From a virus, in IMG/VR virus record IMGVR_UViG_3300008267_000519, positions 1 to 21,111 of that record: a stretch of 21,111 nucleotides of DNA. The stretch is one strand, 5' to 3'. Position 1 is the first letter of the stretch; each line of letters starts with the position of its first letter. The notes beneath the pieces are model-generated. The model saw only the letters and a program-made list of their open reading frames with translations. It was not told where the DNA came from and searched no databases. This document shows positions 5,587-14,600 of this stretch, piece by piece. The translations under genes and the position numbers were made by a program.

Positions 5587-6573
5587 ATGGCTGAAGAAGA
5601 ATATAAATCTATCTTTAAAGGAAAAATAGTAGCTGAAGATGGAACCCCATTATCTGGAGTCAATGTTACCTTTAAAAGTAAAAATAATATAAGTGAACTA
5701 ATAGCCTCAACTGGGGAAACAGACATATCTATTAACCCAACAACATCAGATGTTGATATAAAAGGTAATATTAAAGAAAACACTGTAACTAATGAAAATG
5801 GAGAATGGGAATTTTCATTCCCCACTACTGATATAAACCCAGATGATTTAACTATTACTTTTGAAAAAGAAAATTACGATTTAAAAAATATCACTAATCC
5901 TACTGTTACATCTGAAGTAACTTTAGTATTAGATATTCCTTTAAATGAGTTTGTACCTATAAATAGTTTGTCTACATCTGCTAAAAATAAATTTGAACAA
6001 TATGAACAAGATAATGTTTTAGTTTTAGTTAGAGATGGTAGAATAGAAGCAGGACATCCTTTTTCTAAACCTGGTTCTGGGGGAAGAACAATTGGATCTA
6101 TGTATTATAAAGGTCAATTAATAGCTTACACTGTTGAAGATATAGTTAGATATGACAAAAAAATTAATTTACAAACAGCTATCCCAGCTGGTGATTATTA
6201 TATAAATTTAGATGTCACAGGTAATGATAATTTAACTAATAATTATGTTAAATTAAAAGGTAAAGGAAAATACCCAGCTAATTGGTCTCCAAATGTGACT
6301 AAAGGAGTATTTGCTAGAGTAGGAAATGATAATGCTAATGCTGTAAATGTAATTAATCCAAAATTTAATTTTGGTGGGGCTAGAATACATGCTGGGAGTA
6401 GTGAAAATAGCTCAGCTGGTTGTATAATAGTCTCTAATTTAAGAGATAATAAAGGTTATCTTATTGGAAATTCTTTAGCTAAATCATTTGAAATAACAAA
6501 ATTAATTTATGATAATGATATAACTAGAATAATTATTATTGATGATTTTAAAAGAAGAATTTATAAAAAATAA
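5587..6573 (+). CDS. Carboxypeptidase-regulatory-like domain + DUF5675-like domain
   Basis: Two parts. Residues 8-117 form a transthyretin-like carboxypeptidase-regulatory fold (FKGKIVAEDGTPLSGVNVTF, TVTNENGEWEFSF, ITFEKENYDLKN). Residues 140-315 resemble DUF5675: AYTVEDIVR (180-188), AIPAGDYYINLD (198-209) and RIHAGSSENSSAGCIIVS (266-283), in which H268 and C279 are spaced like the catalytic His and Cys of L,D-transpeptidase-like enzymes. The role of DUF5675 is not established; cleavage or binding of peptidoglycan is my inference. It lies two bases after the spike gene, so it probably sits on the tail tip, with the first domain as the mount. No signal peptide or membrane segment is seen. Confidence 0.65.
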   Translation: MAEEEYKSIFKGKIVAEDGTPLSGVNVTFKSKNNISELIASTGETDISINPTTSDVDIKGNIKENTVTNENGEWEFSFPTTDINPDDLTITFEKENYDLKNITNPTVTSEVTLVLDIPLNEFVPINSLSTSAKNKFEQYEQDNVLVLVRDGRIEAGHPFSKPGSGGRTIGSMYYKGQLIAYTVEDIVRYDKKINLQTAIPAGDYYINLDVTGNDNLTNNYVKLKGKGKYPANWSPNVTKGVFARVGNDNANAVNVINPKFNFGGARIHAGSSENSSAGCIIVSNLRDNKGYLIGNSLAKSFEITKLIYDNDITRIIIIDDFKRRIYKK

Positions 6574-6576
6574 TAA

Positions 6577-7506
6577 ATGGATAACACTAATAAAGTATAT
6601 GAAGTCTCTAGGGTAACATTATTACCAACCCCAGATGTAACTTCTACAGCTAATAGTAAAATTAATGAACAGATAACTTCTAAGGAAGAAGAATTATCTA
6701 GACTTAAATCACAATTACCAACTCGTGATAAACTTATCCAATTTTTTAATGAAAATAAAGAAACTTTTAAAAGAATATTAATCCCATTTGTTATTAGCTT
6801 ATTAGTAGCTTATGGTAGTAGTGTAGCTCAAGCTGTATTAGATGATATACCTTTAGATCAAATTATAGATATCTTAAAAGGAAAATGTCCTAGTCAGGCT
6901 AAAATAAAAGAATTAATTGAAAAACGTAATAAATTAGTTACTCAATTAAATAATAACTATGAGACTATTACAACTATGGCTAGTTGGACCGGTGTGTTAT
7001 CATCAGTTTTACAAGGATTAAAAATTGGGGTCCAATTAGTTAAAGCAGTTCCCACCCCAGCACCAGCTGGTGTAGCTGCTTATCTTATTGAAGGTGAAAA
7101 ACAAATAAATAACATTAGTAAAAGTATTAATTTAATCACTTTAACCACAGCTTCATTTGGGGTATTTTTTGGTTTAGTTATAAAATTATTAAACACATTA
7201 GATATATTATTACAACTATGCTCTCAAGATACTGGTATACCTTATGAACAAATAAATAATGAAATTAATGCTTTAAGTAATATAACTATAGAAAATCAAA
7301 ATGATAATACATATAAAGGATTTAATCTAGTTGTAAAAATTGATGAAACAAATGAAAGTCAATATATAAGAAGATATGCTGCCGCGGAAAATAAGCAAGG
7401 TATTCCTATTTTAAAAACAGACTCCTCATTTGCCTCAGATCCAACTGTATTAATAAATCAATTAAAATTCATAATAGATTCAAATCCTAATATAACAGCT
7501 GAATAA
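6577..7506 (+). CDS. Hydrophobic tail-cluster protein, possibly membrane-acting
   Basis: The 309-residue product has three hydrophobic stretches, at about 66-88 (RILIPFVISLLVAYGSSVAQ), 133-172 (with an Ala/Pro segment) and 183-214 (ITLTTASFGVFFGLVIKLL), between helical, charged regions (30-60 and 105-130). The C-terminal 65 residues are soluble and end in YKGFNLVVKID, RRYAAAENKQGIPILKTD and VLINQLKFIID, a pattern I recall from tail-cluster proteins of related phages, not verified here. Membrane-spanning character is rare among baseplate genes; insertion into the host inner membrane during DNA delivery, or a tape-measure-like role, are both possible. It follows the spike and enzyme genes with a three-base gap and ends before a TATTTATAAT element. 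Confidence 0.6.
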   Translation: MDNTNKVYEVSRVTLLPTPDVTSTANSKINEQITSKEEELSRLKSQLPTRDKLIQFFNENKETFKRILIPFVISLLVAYGSSVAQAVLDDIPLDQIIDILKGKCPSQAKIKELIEKRNKLVTQLNNNYETITTMASWTGVLSSVLQGLKIGVQLVKAVPTPAPAGVAAYLIEGEKQINNISKSINLITLTTASFGVFFGLVIKLLNTLDILLQLCSQDTGIPYEQINNEINALSNITIENQNDNTYKGFNLVVKIDETNESQYIRRYAAAENKQGIPILKTDSSFASDPTVLINQLKFIIDSNPNITAE

Positions 7507-7511
7507 TTAAA

Positions 7512-7521
7512 TATTTATAAT
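7512..7521 (+). promoter_or_regulatory. TATTTATAAT element
   Basis: Lies in the 19-base gap before the ATG at 7526, only four bases from the start codon. If TATAAT acts as a -10 element, the transcript would be leaderless or nearly so. Confidence 0.45.
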
Positions 7522-7525
7522 AGAT

Positions 7526-7900
7526 ATGAAAACAGATGCTCTAAAAAAATTAATAAAAGAAGCAGTACGTGAAGCAATTCAAGATGAATTAAAAGATATT
7601 CTTCTTGAAGCAGTGCGTGCTCCTAAAACAGTAGTACAAGAAACATATGCTGGTGCACAACCATCATATAGTTCACAACCAGTAATAGCCCAATCAAATG
7701 GAACAACTGTAAATCATGATCTTAGACGTAATCTAAGAAGTATGATTGGAAGTGAATTTGACACAGTTGTTACTGCTAATTCATCACACGCTCAACCATC
7801 TTATACTCCTCCACCTGTTAATACAGCTGGTGAAGGATCAAGTTTACCTGGTGGAGAAGTAGGTTTAGATCAAATAATGGGATTAATGAACGCTAAATAA
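7526..7900 (+). CDS. Small tail-cluster protein with N-terminal helix and flexible Pro/Ser region
   Basis: The first 32 residues form a charged amphipathic helix (KKLIKEAVREAIQDELKDIL), followed by a long low-complexity stretch rich in Pro, Ser, Gln, Ala and Gly with two short similar segments (GAQPSYSSQP at 43-52, HAQPSYTPPP at 88-97), and a short C-terminal helix (LDQIMGLMNAK). No enzyme motif is visible. Helix plus flexible linker plus helix suits a connector, chaperone or scaffold-type protein of the tail, but I do not recognise the family. Its stop codon shares a base with the gp25 start (TAATG). It is the first gene after an intergenic TATTTATAAT element. Confidence 0.7.
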   Translation: MKTDALKKLIKEAVREAIQDELKDILLEAVRAPKTVVQETYAGAQPSYSSQPVIAQSNGTTVNHDLRRNLRSMIGSEFDTVVTANSSHAQPSYTPPPVNTAGEGSSLPGGEVGLDQIMGLMNAK

Positions 7901-8301
7901 TGGCATATAGAGTACCAAATATAAACCCAATAGATGTTGGTGGAAGAGTAGCGATTGGGGTATCTGTACCTTTTAACAATATAGCTGTTTTCAATCAAAC
8001 ATATTCCACTAGCACTCAAATTAAATCAAATATAATTAATTATGTTTTAACTAGAAAAGGCGAAAGAGTACTCAACCCTGATTTTGGATTAGGCCTTGAA
8101 GAATATATATTTGAAAATATAGATAATAACACATTAACTACTATTCAAAATGTTATCACTGATGGCTTAACAAATAATTTCCCAAATATCATATTACAGA
8201 GTGTCACAGTAACTCCAGATTATGATAATAATGCTATTAATATTAAAATAAGATATTACACTATTGAAGGTAAAATTAACGAAATAAATGTATCTATATA
8301 A
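7900..8301 (+). CDS. gp25: Baseplate wedge subunit, gp25-like
   Basis: The 133-residue length and layout fit the gp25/gpW-like baseplate family, which forms the sheath-initiating part of the wedge. Visible signs are the segment IINYVLTRKGERVLNPDFGLGLEEYIFENI (residues 46-75), here quoted in parts as LTRKGERVLNPDFG and GLEEYIFENI; it holds the conserved pattern of an N-terminal helix, a basic residue pair and an N-P-D-F-G turn. The C-terminal half has strands ending in IRYYTIEG. It is followed after two bases by the gp6-like gene, the usual order in contractile-tail clusters. Confidence 0.9.
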   Translation: MAYRVPNINPIDVGGRVAIGVSVPFNNIAVFNQTYSTSTQIKSNIINYVLTRKGERVLNPDFGLGLEEYIFENIDNNTLTTIQNVITDGLTNNFPNIILQSVTVTPDYDNNAINIKIRYYTIEGKINEINVSI

Positions 8302-8303
8302 AC

Positions 8304-10145
8304 ATGGCTTCTGAGAATAGAAATATAAATTATCTAAATAAGGATTTTAATCAATTTAGGACATCTCTTTTTGATTACGCTCAAACTTATTTCCCAACAT
8401 CATACACAGATTTTTCTCCTTCCTCTCCAGGAACTATGTTTATAGAGATGGCTGCCTATGTAGGAGATGTTATGTCTTTTTACTTAGATAACCAAATACA
8501 GGAAAATTTTATTCAATATGTAAGACAGCAAAATAATATTTATGCTTTAGCTTATATGTTAGGTTATAAGCCTAAGGTAACATCTGTATCAACAACTAAT
8601 ATTGAAATCTACCAGAAAGTCCCAGCTGTAGGTAATCAACCTGATTTTACATACGCTTTAAATATAGCTGAAAACTTATCAATTCAGTCTCCAACAAACA
8701 TAGCGTCAAAATTCTTAATTCAAGATCCAGTTGATTTTTCTTTTTCAAGTTCATTGGACCCAACAGATATAACAGTTTTTGATAATAACTATTATTTATT
8801 AAAAAAGACTAGAAAAGCTATATCAGCTGAAATTAAAACTACAACATTTACTTTTACAAACCCTCAAAGATTTCAAACTGTAGAAATAAATGATTCTAAT
8901 ATAATAGGTATTTTAGATATAACTGATAGTGACGGAAATAAATGGTATGAAGTACCATATCTAGCTCAGGAGATGGTTTTTGATACTATTAAAAATACTA
9001 ATATTAATAATCCTACTTTCTCATCAGATAATGGAGATACTCCATATTTATTACAACTTAAAAAAGTTCAAAGAAGATTTACAACTAGAATATTAAATCC
9101 AACTGTATTACAAATACAATTTGGAGCTGGTACTAACACTCAAAATAATGATGAAGAAATTACACCTAATCCTGAGAATGTTGGTTTAGGTTTACCTTAT
9201 AAGCAATCTAAATTAACAACAGCTTACTCACCAACAAATTTCTTATTTACAGATACTTACGGGATAGCTCCATATAACACAATTTTAACTGTTAGATATT
9301 TAACAGGTGGTGGTTTACAATCAAATGTAACAGCTGGTACTTTAACTGTCATTAATAATCCTAGTTTAATTCAATTTCAAAATGCTGGTTTAGATGCTAC
9401 ATTAGCTAATGCTGTTTTTAACAGTGTAGCTGTCTTAAATCCATTTTCCTCAGATGGGGGAGGAGCAGGTGACTCAGATGATGACATAAGAATGAAAGCC
9501 ATGAGTACATTCACTACTCAACAACGAACTGTGACCTTAGATGATTATATGGTTAGAGCTATGTCATTACCTTCTGATTATGGTAATATAGCTAAAGTAT
9601 ATGTTGAGTCTGAAAAACTTTCAAATCTACTACCAGGTGAAACTCCATCAATATTAAATTTATATGTTTTATCATATGATGTTAGTAAAAAATTAAGAAC
9701 AGCTTCCTCAGCATTAAAACAAAATTTATCTACTTATTTATCACAATATAAAATGATGAATGATTCTATTAAGATTAAAGATGCGTTTATTATTAATATA
9801 GGAGTAGATTTTGAGATTGTTGTTTTACCTAATTATAATAATAATTTAGTTGTATCTAATTGTATAACTAAATTAAAAGATTATTTTAATATTGATAATT
9901 GGCAAATTAATGAACCAATATTACTAAGAGATCTATATATTATGTTAGATAATGTAGATGGGGTACAAAATGTTAAAACAGTAAACATAACAAATAAATA
10001 TGGTTCATTATTAGGATACTCTAATTATTCATATGATATACCTGGAGCTATAATAAATAATGTTATTTACCCATCATTGGACCCAATGGTTTTTGAAGTT
10101 AAATATCCTGATAATGATATTAAAGGTAGGGTTGTACCATTTTAA
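8304..10145 (+). CDS. gp6: Baseplate wedge protein, gp6/gpJ-like
   Basis: The 613-residue protein fits the gp6/gpJ-like family that forms the ring of the baseplate wedges. The N-terminus (NYLNKDFNQFRTSLFDYAQ, then PGTMFIEMAAYVGDVMSFYL at about 42-62) is the characteristic start; the middle has GDSDDDIRMKAMSTF (about 390-404) followed by TLDDYMVRAMSLPSDYGNIA, typical of the gpJ core; the end carries the LRDLYIMLDNVDGVQNV segment (about 540-556). It stands directly after gp25 and before a TATTTATAAC element. Length is close to T4 gp6 (660 aa). Confidence 0.9.
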   Translation: MASENRNINYLNKDFNQFRTSLFDYAQTYFPTSYTDFSPSSPGTMFIEMAAYVGDVMSFYLDNQIQENFIQYVRQQNNIYALAYMLGYKPKVTSVSTTNIEIYQKVPAVGNQPDFTYALNIAENLSIQSPTNIASKFLIQDPVDFSFSSSLDPTDITVFDNNYYLLKKTRKAISAEIKTTTFTFTNPQRFQTVEINDSNIIGILDITDSDGNKWYEVPYLAQEMVFDTIKNTNINNPTFSSDNGDTPYLLQLKKVQRRFTTRILNPTVLQIQFGAGTNTQNNDEEITPNPENVGLGLPYKQSKLTTAYSPTNFLFTDTYGIAPYNTILTVRYLTGGGLQSNVTAGTLTVINNPSLIQFQNAGLDATLANAVFNSVAVLNPFSSDGGGAGDSDDDIRMKAMSTFTTQQRTVTLDDYMVRAMSLPSDYGNIAKVYVESEKLSNLLPGETPSILNLYVLSYDVSKKLRTASSALKQNLSTYLSQYKMMNDSIKIKDAFIINIGVDFEIVVLPNYNNNLVVSNCITKLKDYFNIDNWQINEPILLRDLYIMLDNVDGVQNVKTVNITNKYGSLLGYSNYSYDIPGAIINNVIYPSLDPMVFEVKYPDNDIKGRVVPF

Positions 10146-10152
10146 TTTTTTA

Positions 10153-10162
10153 TATTTATAAC
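10153..10162 (+). promoter_or_regulatory. TATTTATAAC element
   Basis: Found in the 19-base gap between the gp6-like gene and the next start at 10165, two bases from the ATG. Differs from the other copies only in the last base. Confidence 0.4.
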
Positions 10163-10164
10163 AA

Positions 10165-11262
10165 ATGGCTATATATAAAATATTCCCTTCAAAAGACGCT
10201 ACAATCTATTCTAGATACCCAGATAAAAATACTGGGTTAGATGAGATTTTATCTGTTAGTATTGAAGATGCTCAAGACAGTGGTAACCCTCAAGTTAGTA
10301 GAATTCTAACTCAGTTCTCAGATGATGAAATATCTGATGTTATAAACAATAAAATCAATGGGGCTGCTTGGAGTGCTTCTTTAAGATTATACGCCTCAAC
10401 TATAAATGGTTTAAATGAAAATTTAATCTTAGAAGCATACCCAATATCAGGATCATGGAATATGGGTTCTGGAAAATACGCTTATAATCCTGAATATACA
10501 AATGGTGTAAGCTGGACTAGTAGATCATCATTAAATACAAATAATTGGATTACTTCCAATTTCCCAGCTGGAATTACAGGATCATATGGAGTTGAAGCTG
10601 GTGGTGGTAATTGGTATTATAATAGTAAAGTAACACAATCTTTTTCATATTATTCTGATAAAGATATTAATATAAATGTAACATCCATAGTTAACAATTG
10701 GGAAAATAATACCATTGTTAATAATGGTTTTATTATTAAACAACAAACTGAGTTTGTAGATAGTCTTGAGTATAACAATACTATGGATTATTTTTCAAGA
10801 GATACTCATACTATTTACCCACCCCAATTAGAATTTAAATGGAGAGATTATTCTTGGAATACAGGTTCATCAACATTAACTATCTTAAATACATTACCTG
10901 TTTTTATAGATATAGCTGAAAACCCAGGTGTTTTTTATCCTGAGAGTGTTAATAGATTTAGAGTAAATGCTCGACCTGAATACCCGACTAGAGTATTTCA
11001 AACAACTTCATATTATACTCATAATTATTATTTACCAACAGCTTCATATTATGCTGTTAAAGATTTAGATACTAATGAATATGTTATTGATTTTGATACT
11101 CAATTTACTCAATTAAGCGCTGATGAAAGTGGAAGTTATTTTAATCTTTACATGAATGGGTTGGAGCCTGAAAGATATTATACTATATTAATTAAGACAG
11201 TTATTGACAATAGTACTATAGTATTTGATAATAATTATAATTTTAAAGTTATAAATGGCTAA
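10165..11262 (+). CDS. DNRLRE-like virion protein
   Basis: Residues 1-225 look like a DNRLRE/CBM-type beta domain: KDATIYSRYPDKNTGLDEIL at the start (about 9-28), SRILTQFSDDE (45-55), SASLRLYAS (69-77), VTSIVNNWENN (about 172-182), and FSRDTHTIYPPQLEFKW near 210-226, the pattern of a family usually found in secreted or wall-bound bacterial proteins. Residues 245-365 are an Ig-like beta region rich in Tyr. I infer a surface-exposed structural role on the baseplate, possibly glycan contact. The stop overlaps the next gene's start by eight bases. Family match is by pattern only; a direct profile search would settle it. Confidence 0.65.
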   Translation: MAIYKIFPSKDATIYSRYPDKNTGLDEILSVSIEDAQDSGNPQVSRILTQFSDDEISDVINNKINGAAWSASLRLYASTINGLNENLILEAYPISGSWNMGSGKYAYNPEYTNGVSWTSRSSLNTNNWITSNFPAGITGSYGVEAGGGNWYYNSKVTQSFSYYSDKDININVTSIVNNWENNTIVNNGFIIKQQTEFVDSLEYNNTMDYFSRDTHTIYPPQLEFKWRDYSWNTGSSTLTILNTLPVFIDIAENPGVFYPESVNRFRVNARPEYPTRVFQTTSYYTHNYYLPTASYYAVKDLDTNEYVIDFDTQFTQLSADESGSYFNLYMNGLEPERYYTILIKTVIDNSTIVFDNNYNFKVING

Positions 11263-11602
11263 TTATACATTAAATAAAACAGTTTATAATAGAGGAGAAT
11301 ATCAACAAATTGTTGATACTTCTTTTACTCAATTTAAAGTACAACCCCCAGAAGAAGATACTATAACTGTTGAACAGTTTTTTGATTATTATACTAAAAT
11401 ATTTTATGATATACCTCCTCAAGGAGATATAAACTCACATGCTTATTTAGTTAAAGTAAGTGGAGAATATATAAAAAGTTCAAACATTAATGAAGATGTG
11501 CAACTTTTATTAGATGAAATATCATCTTTAAGACAACAGTTATTAGACTCACAACAACAATTAGTTAACATACAGATATCATCTAGTATGCAAAATGTAT
11601 AA
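11255..11602 (+). CDS. Small tail-cluster protein with C-terminal coiled coil
   Basis: A 115-residue protein whose N-terminal two thirds have mixed strand/helix character (EDTITVEQFFDYYTKIFYDI about 34-53, with several Tyr/Phe) and whose C-terminal third is a Gln-rich helix with Leu heptads (LLLDEISSLRQQLLDSQQQL, about 83-102), fitting an oligomeric coiled coil. The ATG overlaps the end of the previous gene by eight bases (ATGGCTAA), so the two are coupled, and the large baseplate gene starts two bases after its stop. A connector or trimeric accessory of the baseplate is plausible. I do not recognise the family. Confidence 0.7.
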   Translation: MANYTLNKTVYNRGEYQQIVDTSFTQFKVQPPEEDTITVEQFFDYYTKIFYDIPPQGDINSHAYLVKVSGEYIKSSNINEDVQLLLDEISSLRQQLLDSQQQLVNIQISSSMQNV

Positions 11603-11604
11603 CA

Positions 11605-14600
11605 ATGGCGGCTACAATTAATCCTATACTCCCACCTGATCCATATGTGTCATTAAATGCTGACCTAATCACCACTAACCAATTCCCTGCTAGTTTTGAT
11701 CCAAATGTTGATTATATAGAGTATGTAGTTACCTCTCCAAATTTATCATATTTAAATATAGAATATGATTATAGTAGATATTCTTTTCCATTAAATGGAA
11801 CAGTAACATCAGACTCAATTTCTGATATAATTATCAATCCACTTGGAGATGTTGGGTCATTAGGGATAACATCTGGTAATTTTAACTCCTATTATAATTT
11901 TTATAAAAACCAGTTAAATACATCTCCAACTAATCGTAATTTCTTTATTAAAGAAATATCACCTGATAGAACAGAGTTATTATTAAAAAATCCAAAAGAA
12001 TTATATGATGAATTAGTCTTAAATGTTAATGAATTTAAAACTACATTAAATGATAATTTATCATTCTTTCAAGATTTTTACTTAAATTTTGGTGATAATA
12101 TTTTAGCTGTAGCTAATAATATTGATATCAATACTGAAGGAGAAGTACTAATTAATCTATATAACCCTCTCCCAGCTAATATAGGTATTAATAGTACTTT
12201 ATGGATTGTTACTAAAATAGCTGATTCTTTAGCTTTTAATATAACTTTTACTCCTGAACCAGTAAAACCTTCAATAACAGCTTCTCCTTTAAAAGGTCCT
12301 AATACTAATCTACCAGTTAAGGATGTAGTAAATAATTCAACAGATTATTTAACATATAATACTCTTATAACTAGTTCTTTATTATCAACATCATATTCTC
12401 AATTAAATAATATAATATCATCATCAGGGTTAAAAATTAATGTTGATTACACTGATTTTGAAAATTTCATATTTTTCTCATCAGCTACTCAAAGATTAAA
12501 TAATTTTAATTATAAAGTAGCTCAAATTTCTGCTTCACAAGCTGAGATTGATATTTTAAACTCATCATTTTCTGGTTATACAACATCAAGTAATGTTATA
12601 ACTTTAACAAATCAAATTAATAATATTATTAATAATTTTGATGGGTATGAGTATTTTTTATATTATGGAACAGGATCTTGGTCTTGGCCTAAATCCACTT
12701 CAACAGTCCCATACACTTTATACTCCCCAGTTTCATCAGAAGTAATAAATTGGTTAGGTAATGCTGAAAATTATACTGGTGTGTTAGGTAGTGCTTCTTT
12801 GTATGATATGAATAATCCTAATTATTTATATAATACTGTACCTGATTATATTAAGAATGATCCTCAAAATGAACCATATAAATTATTTATAGAATTAATA
12901 GGACAACATTTTGATAACATATGGATTTATTATAAAGATGTAACTGAATTACATAACGCTGATAATAGACTAGATTATGGTATATCTAAAGACTTAGTAA
13001 AACAAGCTTTAGAATCTTTTGGTGTTTACATCTATCAAAATAATTTCTCATCAGATGATTTATATACTTCATTTTTAGGATATGGAGCTCTCAACCCAGA
13101 GACTACTAATATGTTACCTGTAACTACAGGATCATTTCAAGATTATATTAATAATTATGTAACAGCTTCTTATGATGCTTCTGTTACTCCTTTAGATGAT
13201 TATAATAAAGAAATATATAAGAGATTATATCATAATTTACCTTATTTAGCTAAAACTAGAGGAACTATCCTAGGTTTAAGAGCTTTAATAAATTGTTTTG
13301 GTATACCTGATACTGTTTTAAGAATTAGTGAGTTTGGAGGTAGAGATAAAGATACTTCTACTTATGATTATTTTGATCAACAATTCAATTATAAAGTAGA
13401 CATAGGTTCCTTATCTACTTCAACAATTAGAACTAGATGGGGTGTTACCTCATCTTGGGGAGCCCCAGGTGATGTGCCAAACTCAGTACAATTTAGATTT
13501 AAAATAACCCCAACTGATACAGGCTCATCAATGACATTATGGAACCTAACAAATATCTCAGGGGTAGTAACAGCTTCATTAAATATAAAATATACAGGAT
13601 CCGGTTTAATATCTAGTTCATATCTTGGATCTATACCATCACAATCATATCAATTTGCTAATATAATATTTTACCCCAATGTTAATAACATAAATGAGAC
13701 AGCTAGTGTTTATGTACCTATATTTAACCATGAATGGTGGTCAGTAGCAGTAAACCACTCAGCTAGTAATTTTACATTATATGCTGGTGATAGTTTGTAT
13801 TATGATGGGTATGATGGAAATCAAATAGGGTATTTAGTTTCATCTTCAACAACCTCATCAGTTAATCTTTGGGACAAACAAATTTATTCTTATTTTGGTA
13901 ACCCCACATCATCAATAGGTGGAGTAAATTATAGACAATTTTCAGGATCTATGCAAGAAATAAGATTTTGGAAAGAACCTGTGAATGTTTCTTCATTTAA
14001 AGATTATGTGATGAATCCTCAATCTATAGATTATACTGGGGAAGTCACATATGCTGATAATTTAATATTTAGATTACCTTTAGGTGGGGACTTATATACA
14101 GGTTCAACATCAGTTCACCCTAAAATAACAGGATCATGGACACCTACAGCTTCATTTTGGGTAACACCTTCTAATATAACATCAAGTGATGCTTCTCTTA
14201 TAGATGTTTCTTTTTCTACAAATGTAGAACCTAGATTTTTAAATTCTCCTATAATAGGTTTAAGAGGAAGAGTAACAGATAAAATACAAATTGTATCCTC
14301 TAGTTTACCTACAGGAAGTGTATTATCACAATATACTAGTTTAGAACAAAATTATCCATCATTAGGTAGTGAATCCCCAGATGTTAATTTATTAGAAGTA
14401 GCATTTTCACCTCAAAATGAGATTAATGATGATATTATTGACTCATTAGGATATTTTAATATAGGTGAATACATTGGTGACCCAAGACAAGTATCATCGT
14501 CAGCTACATCATACCCTGATTTAGTAAATTTAAGTAATAATTTCTTTCAAAAGTATTTTGACACTTATGACTTAAAAGATTATGTAAGATTAATTAAATA

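Noticed and set aside
5568-5825. Open frame on the - strand
   Set aside because: It overlaps the end of the spike and the start of the DUF5675-like gene, which both have clear domain patterns.
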